Assembly: GCA_014058105.1 (NCBI GenBank)
Contig: JACGCM010001655.1
Span: forward strand, 1,364,001 to 1,428,000
Direction: 5' to 3'
Origin: Kingdonia uniflora
Taxonomy: Eukaryota; Streptophyta; Magnoliopsida; Ranunculales; Circaeasteraceae
DNA: 64,000 nt
The notes below the pieces were generated by a model. The model saw nothing but the letters and a program-made list of their open reading frames with translations. It did no database searches and was not told where the DNA came from. Of this stretch, positions 1-9,950 are shown in pieces. Each line of letters starts with the position of its first letter. Position 1 is the stretch's first letter. A program made the translations under genes and the position numbers.

Positions 1-120
1 ACTGGGACATCAAAATTTGAACTTGGGTTGAGAAATAGTTATGGATAACCCTATCTGGAACAACAAATTTATGTCCAGGGCCTTCAATGAAGTCTAACCT
101 TTTTTTTCCTTTTTCTTTAT

Positions 121-396
121 GATCTATATACCATAGTTGTTATTTCTTATAAATGTTGGTTTCAGTATCTCAGGAGCAATCTTATAAATTCGAAGGAGCT
201 CATGAAATGTCTGTAGTCTAATCTTCCAAAGGAGCTTGTGAAACCTCTGTGGTAGCCTGATCTATATACCATAGTTGTTATTTCTTATAAATGTTGGTTT
301 CAGTATCTCAGGAGCAATCTTATAAATTCGAAGGAGCTCATGAAATGTCTGTAGTCTAATCTTCCAAAGGAGCTTGTGAAACCTCTGTGGTAGCCT
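121..396. repeat. 138-bp tandem duplication, two copies
   Basis: Two essentially identical copies run 121-258 and 259-396, each starting gatctatataccatag. A third partial start (gatctt) at 397 leads into the F-box remnant. Each copy contains short stretches that read like the start of an F-box (for example NLPKELVK), so the duplicated unit seems to derive from the 5' end of the adjacent pseudogene. The near identity suggests a recent event. Confidence 0.9.
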
Positions 397-1568
397 GATC
401 TTCTAGAGGAGCTCATAGAAGTTATCTTCTGAAAGCTCGTGTTTACGGATCAAGCATGTGATCGTGCTATGTGCAAGAGATGGCGTGATCTATACGTCGA
501 ATACAACCAGGAAGACAACCTCCATGGCTCTTTAGGCGATCCCAACCAATGACCTGCGGACTGTCAATTCCCGACTCGTGAAAATAGCCCGCAAACCACA
601 CGAACCGGGCTTGCCGACACAAGGCCAACGGGCTCATATCAACCTCGAAGCCCACATGGAGGTGAGAATCGAGCCCTTGACCTCTCGATGGTGGGTTACG
701 TACCATCCACTAGAGCACAAGCTAGTTGGTCAGAATATCCCTCCCCCAAATGTGTGAAAAGTGGATTAATGCTACTAGATTTGAAAATATTTCTTTCCCT
801 TTACAAATGAGAAAGATGGAATTTTCTCCTATTCAAAGACTACATGATTGCCATGAAAACCCGTTGATGCCACCATCAAATGCCCCCATACGTCCAACGA
901 TTACTTCATTTGTGAACTCCAGTACCCTCGGGATGGAGAATTACGATTTACCATTGTGTATCTTTTTTTCTTTCTTTTTTTTTTTTTTTTTTCTGACACA
1001 TAAAAACTATTGTACATAATTTATCAGCAAGAGACTATCATCATTTTACAATAGATTATACAACCTATCTTACCCAACAGATTATACCATTGTGTACCAA
1101 AACATGTTTTCACAAGAATAAAAGCTGGACACTTCAATGCCCAATTTTAGTTTTCAGCCTATTCCTTTGAATGGCATTGCTTATAAAAGATGGTCCCATG
1201 TACTGCTTGGGTAATTGTGGAACCGTAGGAGTTTTTGATATTGCCCAGAAAACTTGGAATAGGATTGCAGCGTTGCCACATGATCCTAATACGCTCTTTA
1301 GAAATAAGCTCTCGTAAATGTCAGGGAAGTGATTTTGTTAATTGTAAAATACTGGAACTACAATGAGAATATTTACGATGTCAATTATTGCAGGAATAAT
1401 CGTTCTCAAAATTGCTTGGTCAAAGTAAAAAGTTTAGGAGGTCAAGTACTATTTTTCACTAGCCGTCAACTTGTTTCGGTTCCAGAATCAGTGATACCTG
1501 AAGCAATACGAGATGGGATTTGTGAATCTGTTTGTCCGAGTTGTTTCTATCTACTCGTAGAAAGATAG
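397..1568 (+). pseudogene. F-box / DUF295-type gene remnant
   Basis: Positions 397-495 read, through one stop, as an F-box-like start: DLLEELIEVIF, then a TDQACDRAMCKRWRD segment. This matches the usual pattern of LPxELLxxIF followed by R.VCK.W. About 700 bp later, 1198-1320 reads MYCLGNCGTVGVFDIAQKTW followed by a leucine/proline-rich turn. The 1329-1568 frame contains VKSLGGQVLFF. Both resemble the C-terminal beta-propeller-like repeats of plant DUF295/KIB-type F-box proteins, which act as substrate adaptors of SCF ubiquitin ligases. The frame has several stops and shifts, a SINE-like insert (about 500-722) and a long T run (about 963-992). It is a dead copy. The DUF295 assignment rests on short motifs only, and another F-box subfamily is possible. 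Confidence 0.5.
500..722 (-). mobile_element. tRNA-derived SINE-like insert
   Basis: On the minus strand, 717-703 reads TGCTCTAGTGGATGG, resembling a Pol III A box. About 27 bases further, 676-666 reads GGGCTCGATTC, resembling a B box (consensus GGTTCGANTCC). The block is more GC-rich than its surroundings and interrupts the F-box pseudogene between the F-box and the later repeats. I see no clear poly-A or poly-T tail and no certain target-site duplication, so the ends are estimates. It could instead be a tRNA-like fragment. Confidence 0.4.
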
Positions 1569-1616
1569 CCAGAGGTTCATGTACTCTTGCAAGCCAGAGG
1601 TTCATGTACTCTTGCA
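1567..1616. repeat. 25-bp tandem duplication
   Basis: The unit starting agccagaggttcatg occurs at 1567-1591 and again at 1592-1616 without change. It lies at the end of the F-box-like remnant. Confidence 0.9.
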
Positions 1617-1921
1617 CTTATAATAAGATTTTGGAAGTAGATTCTACGATTAAAAAAATATGGTAGTGAGTGCAAGTGGATAGAACCCCATCGTTAGAAA
1701 ATTAGATTAAGAGAAACCAGCGCCACTTACCATTGCGTACCTATGTAGGGTAAGTTTTATTATCGTACATATATCCTATATCTTCAGGCTTCAGGATATA
1801 ATCGACTCCGATCACTTATATATTCTTTTGCTTTTGATCTGGACTTCTTCTGTTACCGCATTTTCTGGACTTCTGTTACCGAGCAAGTAAGTACATCATA
1901 TTGAAATACAATTGCCAAATG
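1617..1921. other. gene-free stretch before E1
   Basis: I see no coding sequence or RNA gene here. The last part, about 1880-1926, belongs to an unnamed repeat that continues after E1 at 13724 and has a diverged second copy near 14770-15060. Confidence 0.6.
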
Positions 1922-1926
1922 ATTGG

Positions 1927-2411
1927 TGTAAGAGCCTAAATTCAGTGCTCAAACTTAGTTTCTCACACCAAAGATGAATAGAACACTGAGCAGTAAACGA
2001 GCAATCACAAACAAATACCAGATCTAGCGTGAAAAACTTTGAATAGGTAAAAACCACGACCTCTCTTGAGGATTTAGAAGAAATGATGTTATTGATTGAG
2101 TAACTACTTATTACAATGAGTATGTTTGATAATATTATGTTGATTCTCTAAATAGAAAAGTCTATCCCTAATTTATTCTTGTTCATTCATATTTATAGGT
2201 CTCATATTATGGCCATTTTATGACCATTATCTCCTTAAATGGCGAATGTTACAACATAGTTTTGATGAGTCTTCATAATGGCTGTGTAACGGTCAGACTC
2301 TTCTTTATGTAATGACTTCTTTAATGAAGTCGTGTGGTTGTAGAGTCGAGCTGTTTGTATGGAGGTCAATATCAAGACTTCTATGAGGTCGAGGACGGGT
2401 AAGTTCTTACA
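1927..2411 (-). repeat. E1 3' LTR
   Basis: This is a 485-bp direct repeat of 13233-13718, with the same TGTAAGAGCC start, the same CTTACA end and closely matching sequence throughout. It is bounded outside by ATTGG and inside by a polypurine tract. It contains a tatttataggtctcata segment near 2190-2207 that could be an LTR promoter element. Confidence 0.93.
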
Positions 2412-2427
2412 ATCGCCCCCTCTCAAC
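2412..2427 (-). other. E1 polypurine tract
   Basis: On the minus strand this reads GTTGAGAGGGGGCGAT directly before the LTR start TGTA. This is the expected place and composition of the plus-strand primer of an LTR retrotransposon. E3 has GAGAGGGGGCGAT in the same place. Confidence 0.85.
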
Positions 2428-2604
2428 AAAGAGTATGAGTGGTGTTGGTTGAAAAACTTATTTCTAATGCATTAAATGTGGTATAATCATTTCCAATGTT
2501 TATTCTCGAATACTTGTCCTGACATGACTAGTCTTTCAGAGTTCCATCGTATATTGATGACATTCCTTTTAACTGTTGGGATTTGCAAAATAAGTTTTTG
2601 AGGC

Positions 2605-2612
2605 TATAAATA
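2605..2612 (+). promoter_or_regulatory. TATA box of E1 ORF-a
   Basis: TATAAATA lies 57 bp upstream of the ATG at 2662. The homologous ORF-a copies of E2 and E3 also have TATA boxes 72-79 bp upstream of their starts. Confidence 0.6.
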
Positions 2613-2661
2613 TCACCCTCTCCTAAGAATACTTTGCTTACTAATTCATCATCTCTGCATC

Positions 2662-3000
2662 ATGGTGAAGACAAGGTCTCAGACTCGCAGTGAGGATTTT
2701 GTTGGGCGTGTGCAAACCAAGTTTGAAGAGCTTCAAACTCGAAAGTTTGGGCAGCAATCTTTGGCAGACCCCACTCCCATACCTGTGAAACCGATGTACC
2801 AGGGGATGTGTGAGGATGAAGCAGAATTTGCTGAAGAAAACTTTTTTTGGTTTTGTCAATTCCATTACGTTCTCTTGTCAGAAGCGAAGTACAGGAATAG
2901 TCTTTGTACCTTAGTCGAGGAGACTATAGAAGATGAAGACAATGCTTCTGTTGTGGACATGAAAAAGGCCCGTTCTTGTGGCTGTATCGGTTGTAAATAG
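2662..3000 (+). CDS. antisense ORF-a of E1 (112 aa, MVKTRS family)
   Basis: This open frame of 112 codons starts MVKTRSQTR. It carries PTPIP near residue 37, an acidic stretch (CEDEAEFAEENFF, about residues 49-61), then FHYVLLSE (about 67-74) and a Cys-rich end. I do not recognise a named domain. Homologues with the same layout lie in E2 (17359-17675, plus) and E3 (44616-45066, minus), always antisense to gag-pol and first in the cassette. It is the only ORF-a copy here without a frameshift or stop. The basic, Arg-rich N-terminus could bind nucleic acid, but that is only a guess. ORF-b downstream appears to be a paralogue. Confidence 0.6.
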   Translation: MVKTRSQTRSEDFVGRVQTKFEELQTRKFGQQSLADPTPIPVKPMYQGMCEDEAEFAEENFFWFCQFHYVLLSEAKYRNSLCTLVEETIEDEDNASVVDMKKARSCGCIGCK

Positions 3001-3190
3001 GTTTTCTTTGGGGAAAAAACTGATTTGTAAACCTTTACATTTTGAAATAAATACGTCCTTTTGTTTCCTATTTTGGGCAAGCTTTTTTTTCTGTATTTTC
3101 TGCTTTACGTATGCCGACCTTGTATGCATAACTTCATGTAAACTAGTTGTGGGCAAAGCTATATGAAATTGTCTCGAACTGTATGGGTAA
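3001..3190. other. spacer after ORF-a
   Basis: Short T-rich spacer with no coding sequence that I can support. It ends in the TAA (3188-3190) duplicated by the MITE insertion. Confidence 0.5.
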
Positions 3191-3641
3191 GAGCATCTCC
3201 AACAGAGTGGTATGTTGTTCCGATTTACCATACCGGTATTCTAGAATTGCATACTATTTTGGTCCAACAACAAATTATATTTTTTTTATTGGGCGTTTAA
3301 CGGTTCAGCACCTAACGCCAAATGATATGTATTTTTTTTTAGGCGCTGAATTGTTCAGCGCCTAGCGTCTATAAATCATTAATTTCCCCCTTGGACAGCA
3401 GTATTACAAAAATTGTTGGGCGCTGAACGGTTTAGAGTCTAGACAACCGTATTAAAAAAGTCGTTGGGCGCTGAACGGTTCAGCGTCTAGGAGGTATACG
3501 TATACTATTCGCCAAGTTCAGGTTTCACATACTTTGGAGGGGTATGGGGGTGAGTATGTTGAACACCATACCGCTGTTGGATAGGGATTTTGTAAGAGTA
3601 TGGGAAAACCTTAACAGCATACCACTCTGTTGAAAATGCTC
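3191..3641. mobile_element. Tourist-like MITE (451 bp)
   Basis: The left end, gagcatctccaacagagtgg, and the reverse complement of the right end, gagcattttcaacagagtgg, form terminal inverted repeats of about 29 bp with three differences. It is flanked by the 3-bp direct repeat TAA (3188-3190 and 3642-3644), the target preference of PIF/Harbinger elements. It has no coding capacity. The interior has several copies of a partly palindromic motif, gcgctgaacggttcagcg. It inserted between ORF-a and ORF-b of E1. Confidence 0.85.
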
Positions 3642-3886
3642 TAATAATGACCTGTGATTGGGTCAATTATTCTTCCTCTTTTATGAAAAATATATACATA
3701 TTTGCTCAAATATTCTTCCTCTTTTTATGGTAGATATTCACTTGTATTAGTGCATAGTTGTATCCACATGATAGAATTGGCAGGGAAGATATTCCATTTC
3801 CCCAAAAATCTGGTTCCCCAAAAATATACAGTCCCAAAAATCTGTTCCCCAGAAGATTTTATGGTTCAAAAAATCTTCTCCTTGGT

Positions 3887-3894
3887 TATATAAG
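3887..3894 (+). promoter_or_regulatory. TATA box of E1 ORF-b
   Basis: TATATAAG lies 80 bp upstream of the ATG at 3967. Homologous positions in E2 and E3 also have TATA boxes. Confidence 0.55.
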
Positions 3895-3966
3895 GGACTT
3901 GGTTTTTAGGTACATTTTATCTTGCTCTTCTTCATAAAAACTCTTCTTTACTGCTTATAAGTTGTC

Positions 3967-4320
3967 ATGGTAAGGACACGCTCTCAACGTCTACAACATG
4001 CAGTGGAAGGTAGGTTAGCCATCAAGGTGGTCAAGCTGCGTGAGAGGTATTTTTGGTTGTTGCCCTATGATGCTGTATTGCCTAAGTGGTCATTGCAGTT
4101 GGAGGGTTTGAATGATGAATAACAGCGTGTAGAACTTGATTGTCACTTTTGGTGTGATATTTTTCACACTGTTATCCTTGATGCAACAATTCAAAAGGCT
4201 ACGGTGCGAAAGATCGCGCTGGACAAACTTGCAAAAGAGGATGAGAGAGGAACAGGTGGAGAAATAATTTTTTGTAGTAAACCGAATTACCCTGGCTATT
4301 TTTAATGTAATTATCTTTGA
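3967..4320 (+). pseudogene. antisense ORF-b of E1 (118 codons, MVRTRS family)
   Basis: The frame starts MVRTRSQRL, continues GRLAIKVVKLRERYFWLLPY and DAVLPKWSLQLEGL, and ends near PNYPGYF. It has in-frame stops at about 4120 and near the end. The E2 homologue (18577-18930) has exactly the same length of 354 bp, and the E3 homologue is 43392-43760. The family is not one I can name. Like ORF-a it starts MVxTR and has a Tyr/Phe-Leu-Pro region near residues 28-42 and an aromatic FW stretch further on, so the two look like tandem paralogues. The stops make this copy unlikely to be functional. Confidence 0.6.
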
Positions 4321-4772
4321 ATGTAAGCATGAATGTTTCCAACCCAATTTGAATGTATAAAGAACTTTGTTGTAGCATTCCATAATTGTTAACTGTATTT
4401 GTAGTTGTGATAAGTACGAGTTTATGTAGTTGTGATAAGTACGAGTTTATGTTCAAACCTTTTGGTATAAGTGGTCCTTGAGCTATGCCACTTAGATGGG
4501 CATGTTTTATGGGTAAAAGTTGTTTTTATCACAAAAAGTTGTTGAATATTTCAAATTTTGAAACTGTTGCTATTTACAGTGATAAAGGTCTGGAGTAGTT
4601 TGAATGTTTTGAGGAAAAGAATAGTGAGTAATCGTTCAGAGTGTATGATACTCAGGTTTTCTTGGGAAGGAGGAGAAAAAATAATTAATGGCTAACGTAA
4701 AAAGAGTCGTAATGACAGAACTTGTTTCCAAAAAGTAATGATGAAGCTGGGCGGCGAAAGAACGTCTCTACA
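4321..4772. other. spacer between ORF-b and ORF-c
   Basis: A 19-bp unit (gttgtgataagtacgagtt) is repeated directly at about 4404-4441. I see no coding sequence. The stretch probably holds the 3' end of the ORF-b transcript and the upstream region of ORF-c. Confidence 0.5.
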
Positions 4773-4779
4773 TATAAAG
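4773..4779 (+). promoter_or_regulatory. TATA-like box of E1 ORF-c
   Basis: TATAAAG lies about 120 bp upstream of the first ORF-c exon. E2 (19089) and E3 (42917) have TATA-like motifs in the matching place. Confidence 0.5.
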
Positions 4780-4895
4780 TAGGGGTGACTGACACGTGTA
4801 TGAGAGAACCGTCATTTTAAAAACCGAGGAAGAGAATAATACTTGCCTCCCTCTTCCCCATAAGTTTTCTACAATTCTAGAGAGATAAAAAAGTT

Positions 4896-7800
4896 GTGTC
4901 TAGAGGGAGAAAATGTCTAAACTCTGTGGATTGTCCGTCATTGTTGACAAAAAAGTATTGTGGTGATACGGCTATTCTTGAAGGTCAGTACAAACGGAGG
5001 AGTGCTTCAAAAATTGCTAGGAAAGCAGAGGATTGTGGGCCATATAGTACAGGTTACTGTGGATTCCTGACTCTGTATTATGTTTTTTACAACTGAAATT
5101 GTGTATTTACTGGGATTTCTGGGTTGTGTTGCAAGTTGGGATTTTAGAGTAATTTTGAGAACTTTTGTTACCCAATTACTATGTTAAATAATTATGTGTA
5201 TGGGGAAATTGTAGAGTATATTTTGTAGATTTGGGCGTATGAATGCCAAAATTGCTCTGTAATCTTGCTTATGTTTTGTAACTGGTTGTGAGGGTAAAAG
5301 GGGAAGTCTGAACATTTCCTTTAAAGTTTGAAACAAGGAAAAGTTTATTGTAGGGGTAATTTGATAATCAAAAAAATTTGTGGGATTGTATTTATCTATG
5401 TTGTAGATTTTTGGGCAATTTGGGAGAATGGGTCATAGTGATAGATTTAGCAAATGCCTATTTCTTTGAATTGTAGGCCGAGTATGCGTACTAAGAATTT
5501 AAGTCCAATGAGTAAATTTGCAGTGTCGACAAGTTCGGAAGAAACATCATCGTCTGGGAGAGATGGCAATTATGATAGTATGGTGGCGGTTATAGATAGT
5601 AGGGAAGTAATAATGGGTGTAGTAGAAAGCGTACCTATTCAGGTTAATCATGTAGTGGTGGAGGAAGCCTAAAGGGAGGCAAGGGCTGAAGATGTAGAAT
5701 TTTGTATATACCCGTAGGGGGTAGATGTTAGGAAATAGTTTTTGAAATACAAGAAGAAACTGAAAGGGATATGGGTAGAATATATAATAGAAGAATTTAA
5801 ATATTTTAATCCAAGTAAGTAACCCGTGCAATCTTGAGTAAATGTCTTAATTTATTCAGGCTCCTTATCATTTCTTGTATTTGTCTTTTTTAGGTCCCCA
5901 AGCCGTCGCCACTCCTAACGGGTCAAGTCTATTTGACCATGTGTTGCGTAAACAGAGCAAGCTGAAAATAGTTCTTGTGGATTTGATTATCCGGAGGGAC
6001 AAAAACGTAAACTCAGAGATTTCCAAAGTTCAACGTACTAACCAGAGGCAGGCTATGGCTGGTCGAGGGGAGACTATTAGCAAAAAAGGCTCTTCAGGGA
6101 ACATTAGGGATTCCGACCTCCTTCTTCTACCTGATTTGGTGGATATCCCTCATCCTGAGACTTCAAGTGGGGTTTAAAAGCTTCCTAGGTTGAGAAAGTT
6201 GAATCAAAAGCTTCTGCGGTCTACTACAGAAGTTCCACGAGTAGCGAAAGGTGGTAATTTGCCAGTTCGGGAGACCTTTGCTGTTGGGGTTCCAAAAAAA
6301 CAAAAGGCTTGTGATGCGGCCCCTCTAGAGAAAGATGAGTCCGCGCTGACGAACTAAAAACATCATGAGCTCGAGGGAAATGACTAAACTCAGTCCAATC
6401 TGGTGACAAAGCTCAGGGCAGTGGAGAATCACTGCTTTTGTCTTCTGAGAATGAACCAGAGAAGCTCGAGGAAATCTTTCAAGAGCAGGTTGTACAACTG
6501 TCTATGCTGGTAAAGGGTTCTTCACAATTTCTCTTAAAGAGGAACAAAAAATATTTGGAGCTCTACCGCAAGGTCGAGGCTCAAATGGAAAAAAAATATG
6601 CAGTTGAAAACTTAGTTGAGTGGGTTGACTGCTAAGTTCAAGAGAGAAAAGGAGAGAGCGGTAGAAGCTTCTAAAGTTGTCATTAGGCTGGAGCTCTAGG
6701 TATAGTTGGCAGAGTGCCAACAAATTATGGAGTAGGCAGTGGAGACGATCAAGGTTGGGTGGAACAACCTGATCTAGTCGTATCATTTCTTCAATTTATC
6801 TGAGAACGATATCTCTTTCAGGCTAACTGGCAAGTATGAAGATATTATATTTCCTTTTGATGCTGAGCATGAGCAAGTCGAGGAGGATCGGCCAGATGGT
6901 TATTCTACCCCTATAGATATGGCGAATGTACTCCCTCCCCACAATACTGACAAAAAATAGGTTGCTGCTATTGGGGCTAAGTCACCCCAAGAGGTAGAGC
7001 CTGTCAAAGGCTGTTAGGCCTATCTTTCTCTATTTTGCTATCATTTTGTACTGTTAGGATCTCCTATTTTAAATTTTTGATCTGTTATGGGAATGTAACT
7101 TTTTACCTAGGGAAAGTATAGATCTTTGATAGACATAATTGATTTAGGTATGTGAGTTTGAATTCTGTTAAGAATATAACATTTGTACTCTATGTAGTAC
7201 GTAAGGCTATTGAGGGAAACTATTAATGATCTGTTGAGAGCGTTGACGAGAACTAGAAACTCCATGAGTCACACTCAGCAGGTAATAATTAAAACTGAAT
7301 ATGAGAAAATACATTTTAAATCTGTGTCGGAGAAGAATTTTAGTGAAATGTATGAACTTCAAGGTAGATATGCTAAAATAAAAATAGAAATGGATGAATC
7401 CATGAGTAAAGTGGATGAGATGTTTAACTTACTAAAAAAATCTTAAAAGCGGCTACTTTTATAGACAAGAGTGACAAGTCTAAGTGTTAGAAATCGCTGG
7501 TATCTATGACTCTGTACTTTGAAGCCGAAGTGGACAGTAAGCCAGGTTTAAATGATGCTTACATACACATTTTAAAATAGAGGTGTAATACCAGATCCAG
7601 CTCGGGCTCAATCTTTGGCGCGAGAAGCAAGAAATTGTCATAGTGTTGAAGCCAAAAAATATTCAGCTCGAGCTGGTGTATCAATTATATATAGGACTTA
7701 ATGATATGAGGTGGTGTAGGTTTATAAACCGACATTTTTGGTCTTGTGTAGGATCGGAGGGCGATGTGGATCTTGTTTTTTAACATCAATAAAGAATAGA

Positions 7801-8370
7801 AGATGTTGATATGAGCCAATTTAGAGAGTGAATTAAACAAATTTTAAGAAATGTTGAAGCAGTGCATTGTGCAAAATGTTCATCTTGCAGCTCGAGTGAC
7901 AGAAGAAATATCACTGAGAAAGAAGGTGGAAGAGAAATTGAAGTCTTGAGAAGTGGTTCATAAAGAAACTCATGATTGTCTATATGATTCGAATAAGCGG
8001 ATGAGGAAATATTTATATCTTAAACGAGCACAGGTTAAGCATCATATAGAGTCAGTAATTGGATTTTACGGTAGTGAGTTGTACATAGTGGAGAACGAAT
8101 TTAGAAAGTATATCACTGAGTGTGGAAAATATTTTGATGTAGAAAATGCAAAAGGATGAGAATCTGTAGTTTATAAAAGATGAGAACAGGAAAGGTTTTG
8201 AAAAACTAGTTCATGTACTTGTACAAAATTGGTCAGAGGACAAGGAGGAGGAGGTTGAAGACCTAGTGCCCCATTCTCAACGAATACCTCGTGAGCAAGA
8301 TATTGTGAGATTTCGTTCGTTTGGTGTTGATAATGTAAGTAGCTCGTGGAGAAGAGGGAAGATGGAATAG
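4896..8370 (+). pseudogene. antisense ORF-c of E1: intron-containing coiled-coil gene
   Basis: Several exons can be followed. Exon 1 (about 4896-5050) is a basic segment ending KAEDCGPYST at a GT donor. An exon from about 5478 has a Ser/Glu-rich stretch (STSSEETSSSGRDG). Another begins after a T-rich acceptor at 5893 with GPQAVATP and SLFDHVL. Coiled-coil Glu/Lys/Leu-rich segments follow at 6438-6635, 7210-7443 and 7953-8158, and the end (about 8230-8370) is acidic (SEDKEEEVEDL). E3 carries matching pieces in the same order: GPKLLATL with SLFDCVA, PDPAR, YSARAGVS, and an acidic EDEEEEVESL end. The Transposase_28-like region seen in E2 and E3 is absent here, probably deleted between 5815 and 5893. 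There are many stops. I infer a former multi-exon gene, and exon limits are approximate. Confidence 0.5.
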
Positions 8371-8631
8371 CCTTCTCGCCGCTCAACAAAAGAACAAAAT
8401 AAATAAATTACCCATGTGTTTAGTTTTGCTAATTTTTGTAAGATTGGTGTACAATTACATAGTAGACTAACTTTTATATATAAATATATAGTAGATACAC
8501 GTTGTTTGTATAGTATATAGGTTGTATGTATACTAGATGTATATGCCGGTCAAATATATGCATTTCATTAATGTAAGAGCAACATACATAAAAATATTAG
8601 ATAGATAAACAATATGAATTATGACACATTT
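8371..8631. other. AT-rich spacer between antisense cassette and pol end
   Basis: About 260 bp rich in TATA- and GTAT-type runs, with no coding sequence and no clean tandem array. In E2, E3 and E4 the same position holds a tandem array. Confidence 0.5.
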
Positions 8632-9360
8632 TTATCTGTGATATAATTTCAACCTCCTTGTATTCCAAGGATTTGGAATTCGAACTCCTACCTTTGTGAT
8701 TAGATCGTAAGAACCGAGGTTGTTTTTGCCGATTACGATGAAAGGCCCTTCCCAATTTTCTGCGAACTTCCCAGCATTTAATTATTCTCTGTGTTTTGGT
8801 ATTTCTTGTAGAACGAGGTCTTGAATGTTAAATTCTCTATTTTGAACTCGCCTGTTGTAAGATTTTGCCAACACCTGATGGTATCTTCCTAGATTCATAA
8901 TTGCTCGATCTCTTATTTCTTCAATCCAGTTCAAATTACATGCTAATTAAAATTCATTATCTTTATCAATTATTTCGTGGTCACGTACAGGGTGATAATA
9001 TGTGGTCGGGATAACCACTTCTATTTCGTAGGCTAACAGAAAAGGGGTACAACCCATAAATACTCGTGGCGTTGTTCGATATTCCCATAATACATGTAGT
9101 AACTTTTGAATCCAACTACCTTTTTTCTCTTTCATACGCTTTTTATCCCATGAACTATAGTTCTATTAGTGATTTCTACTTTATCGTTCCCCTGTAGGTA
9201 GTAAGGATTTGAAGGAGAATGAATAATGTTATGTTTATTGAAAAACTCGACCACATTTTCACCCACAAACTGTGGTCTATTATCAATTGACTCGGATTGA
9301 TTTCTTGATCATATCATTTGTTGGTGTAATGAGAATGATATCAATTTTTAAGCCTACCGG
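8632..9360 (-). pseudogene. E1 integrase, C-terminal half
   Basis: Read on the minus strand through shifts, this covers the second half of the integrase core (IDNRPQFVGENVVEFFNKHN, NIIHSPSNPYY, GNDKVEITN) and then the C-terminal region. The Ty3/gypsy context WEYRTTPR...TPFLLAYEIE...IP is clear at 8947-9135. It ends in PNPWNTRRLKLYHR and a TAA at 8634-8632. The WNTRRLK ending is shared with E2 and E3. The zinc-binding part and the first catalytic Asp are missing: the preceding sequence jumps to RNase H at about 9360. Integration by this copy alone is not possible. Confidence 0.8.
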
Positions 9361-9950
9361 TCTAGCAGATCAGTCGGTCAAAAGGCCCCACCCTTTTTTG
9401 ATATCCAGTCTATTCTGTCTTTGAATTGCTCTTCCACGAGATCAATGTTATCTTCTTCCCAATCAAGGTCTTCGACTGGAAAATCTGCTAGGAAATCTGC
9501 TACTGCTTGACTCTTTATAGATTGTCTTGGTTCAAAATAAATATCTTGCTCCCCTAAATTTACTGACCACTGCTGTACTCGTCTGGAATTTTGTTTTTTG
9601 GACAAGACTTCTCGCAAGGGGTAATTCGTTATTACACGAATCGGATGACCTTGAAAGTATTGTTTTAGCTTTTGTGAAGTATAGATGAGGGTTAGGAGTA
9701 GCTTTTCCATTTTAGTATATCGTGTGTCTACTGGAGTGAGGGTTTTACTGATAAAATAGATGGGTTTTTCTATTTTTTTACCTAGTCAGATTAGAATCGA
9801 AGTGAGTGAGTTTTATGTAACGACAAGGTATACTGTAAGTTCTTCACCTTTGATGTGAGTGCTCATTACAGGAGGTTTACCCAAATAATTTTTGAAATCT
9901 TGGAATGTTGCTTCACACTCGTTATTCCATTCTATCTATGAATATTTTTT
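9361..9950 (-). pseudogene. E1 RNase H domain
   Basis: The minus strand reads YFISKTLTPVDTRYTKMEKL, then TSQKLKQYFQGHPIRVITNY, VQQWSVNLGEQDIYFEP and ADFLADFPVEDLDWEED. This is the Ty3/gypsy RNase H that follows the RT. The last part (9378-9710) is open for 110 codons, and upstream there are two stops. The second RNase H-like (bridge) domain, present in E2, E3 and E4, is missing, so a deletion joins this to the integrase. Confidence 0.8.

Noticed and set aside
660..722. possible tRNA gene on the minus strand
   Set aside because: A- and B-box-like motifs are present but I cannot fold a full cloverleaf. It fits a SINE head better.
963..992. long T run as a LINE or SINE tail
   Set aside because: It is not next to the end of the SINE-like block, and no flanking duplication or element body is visible.
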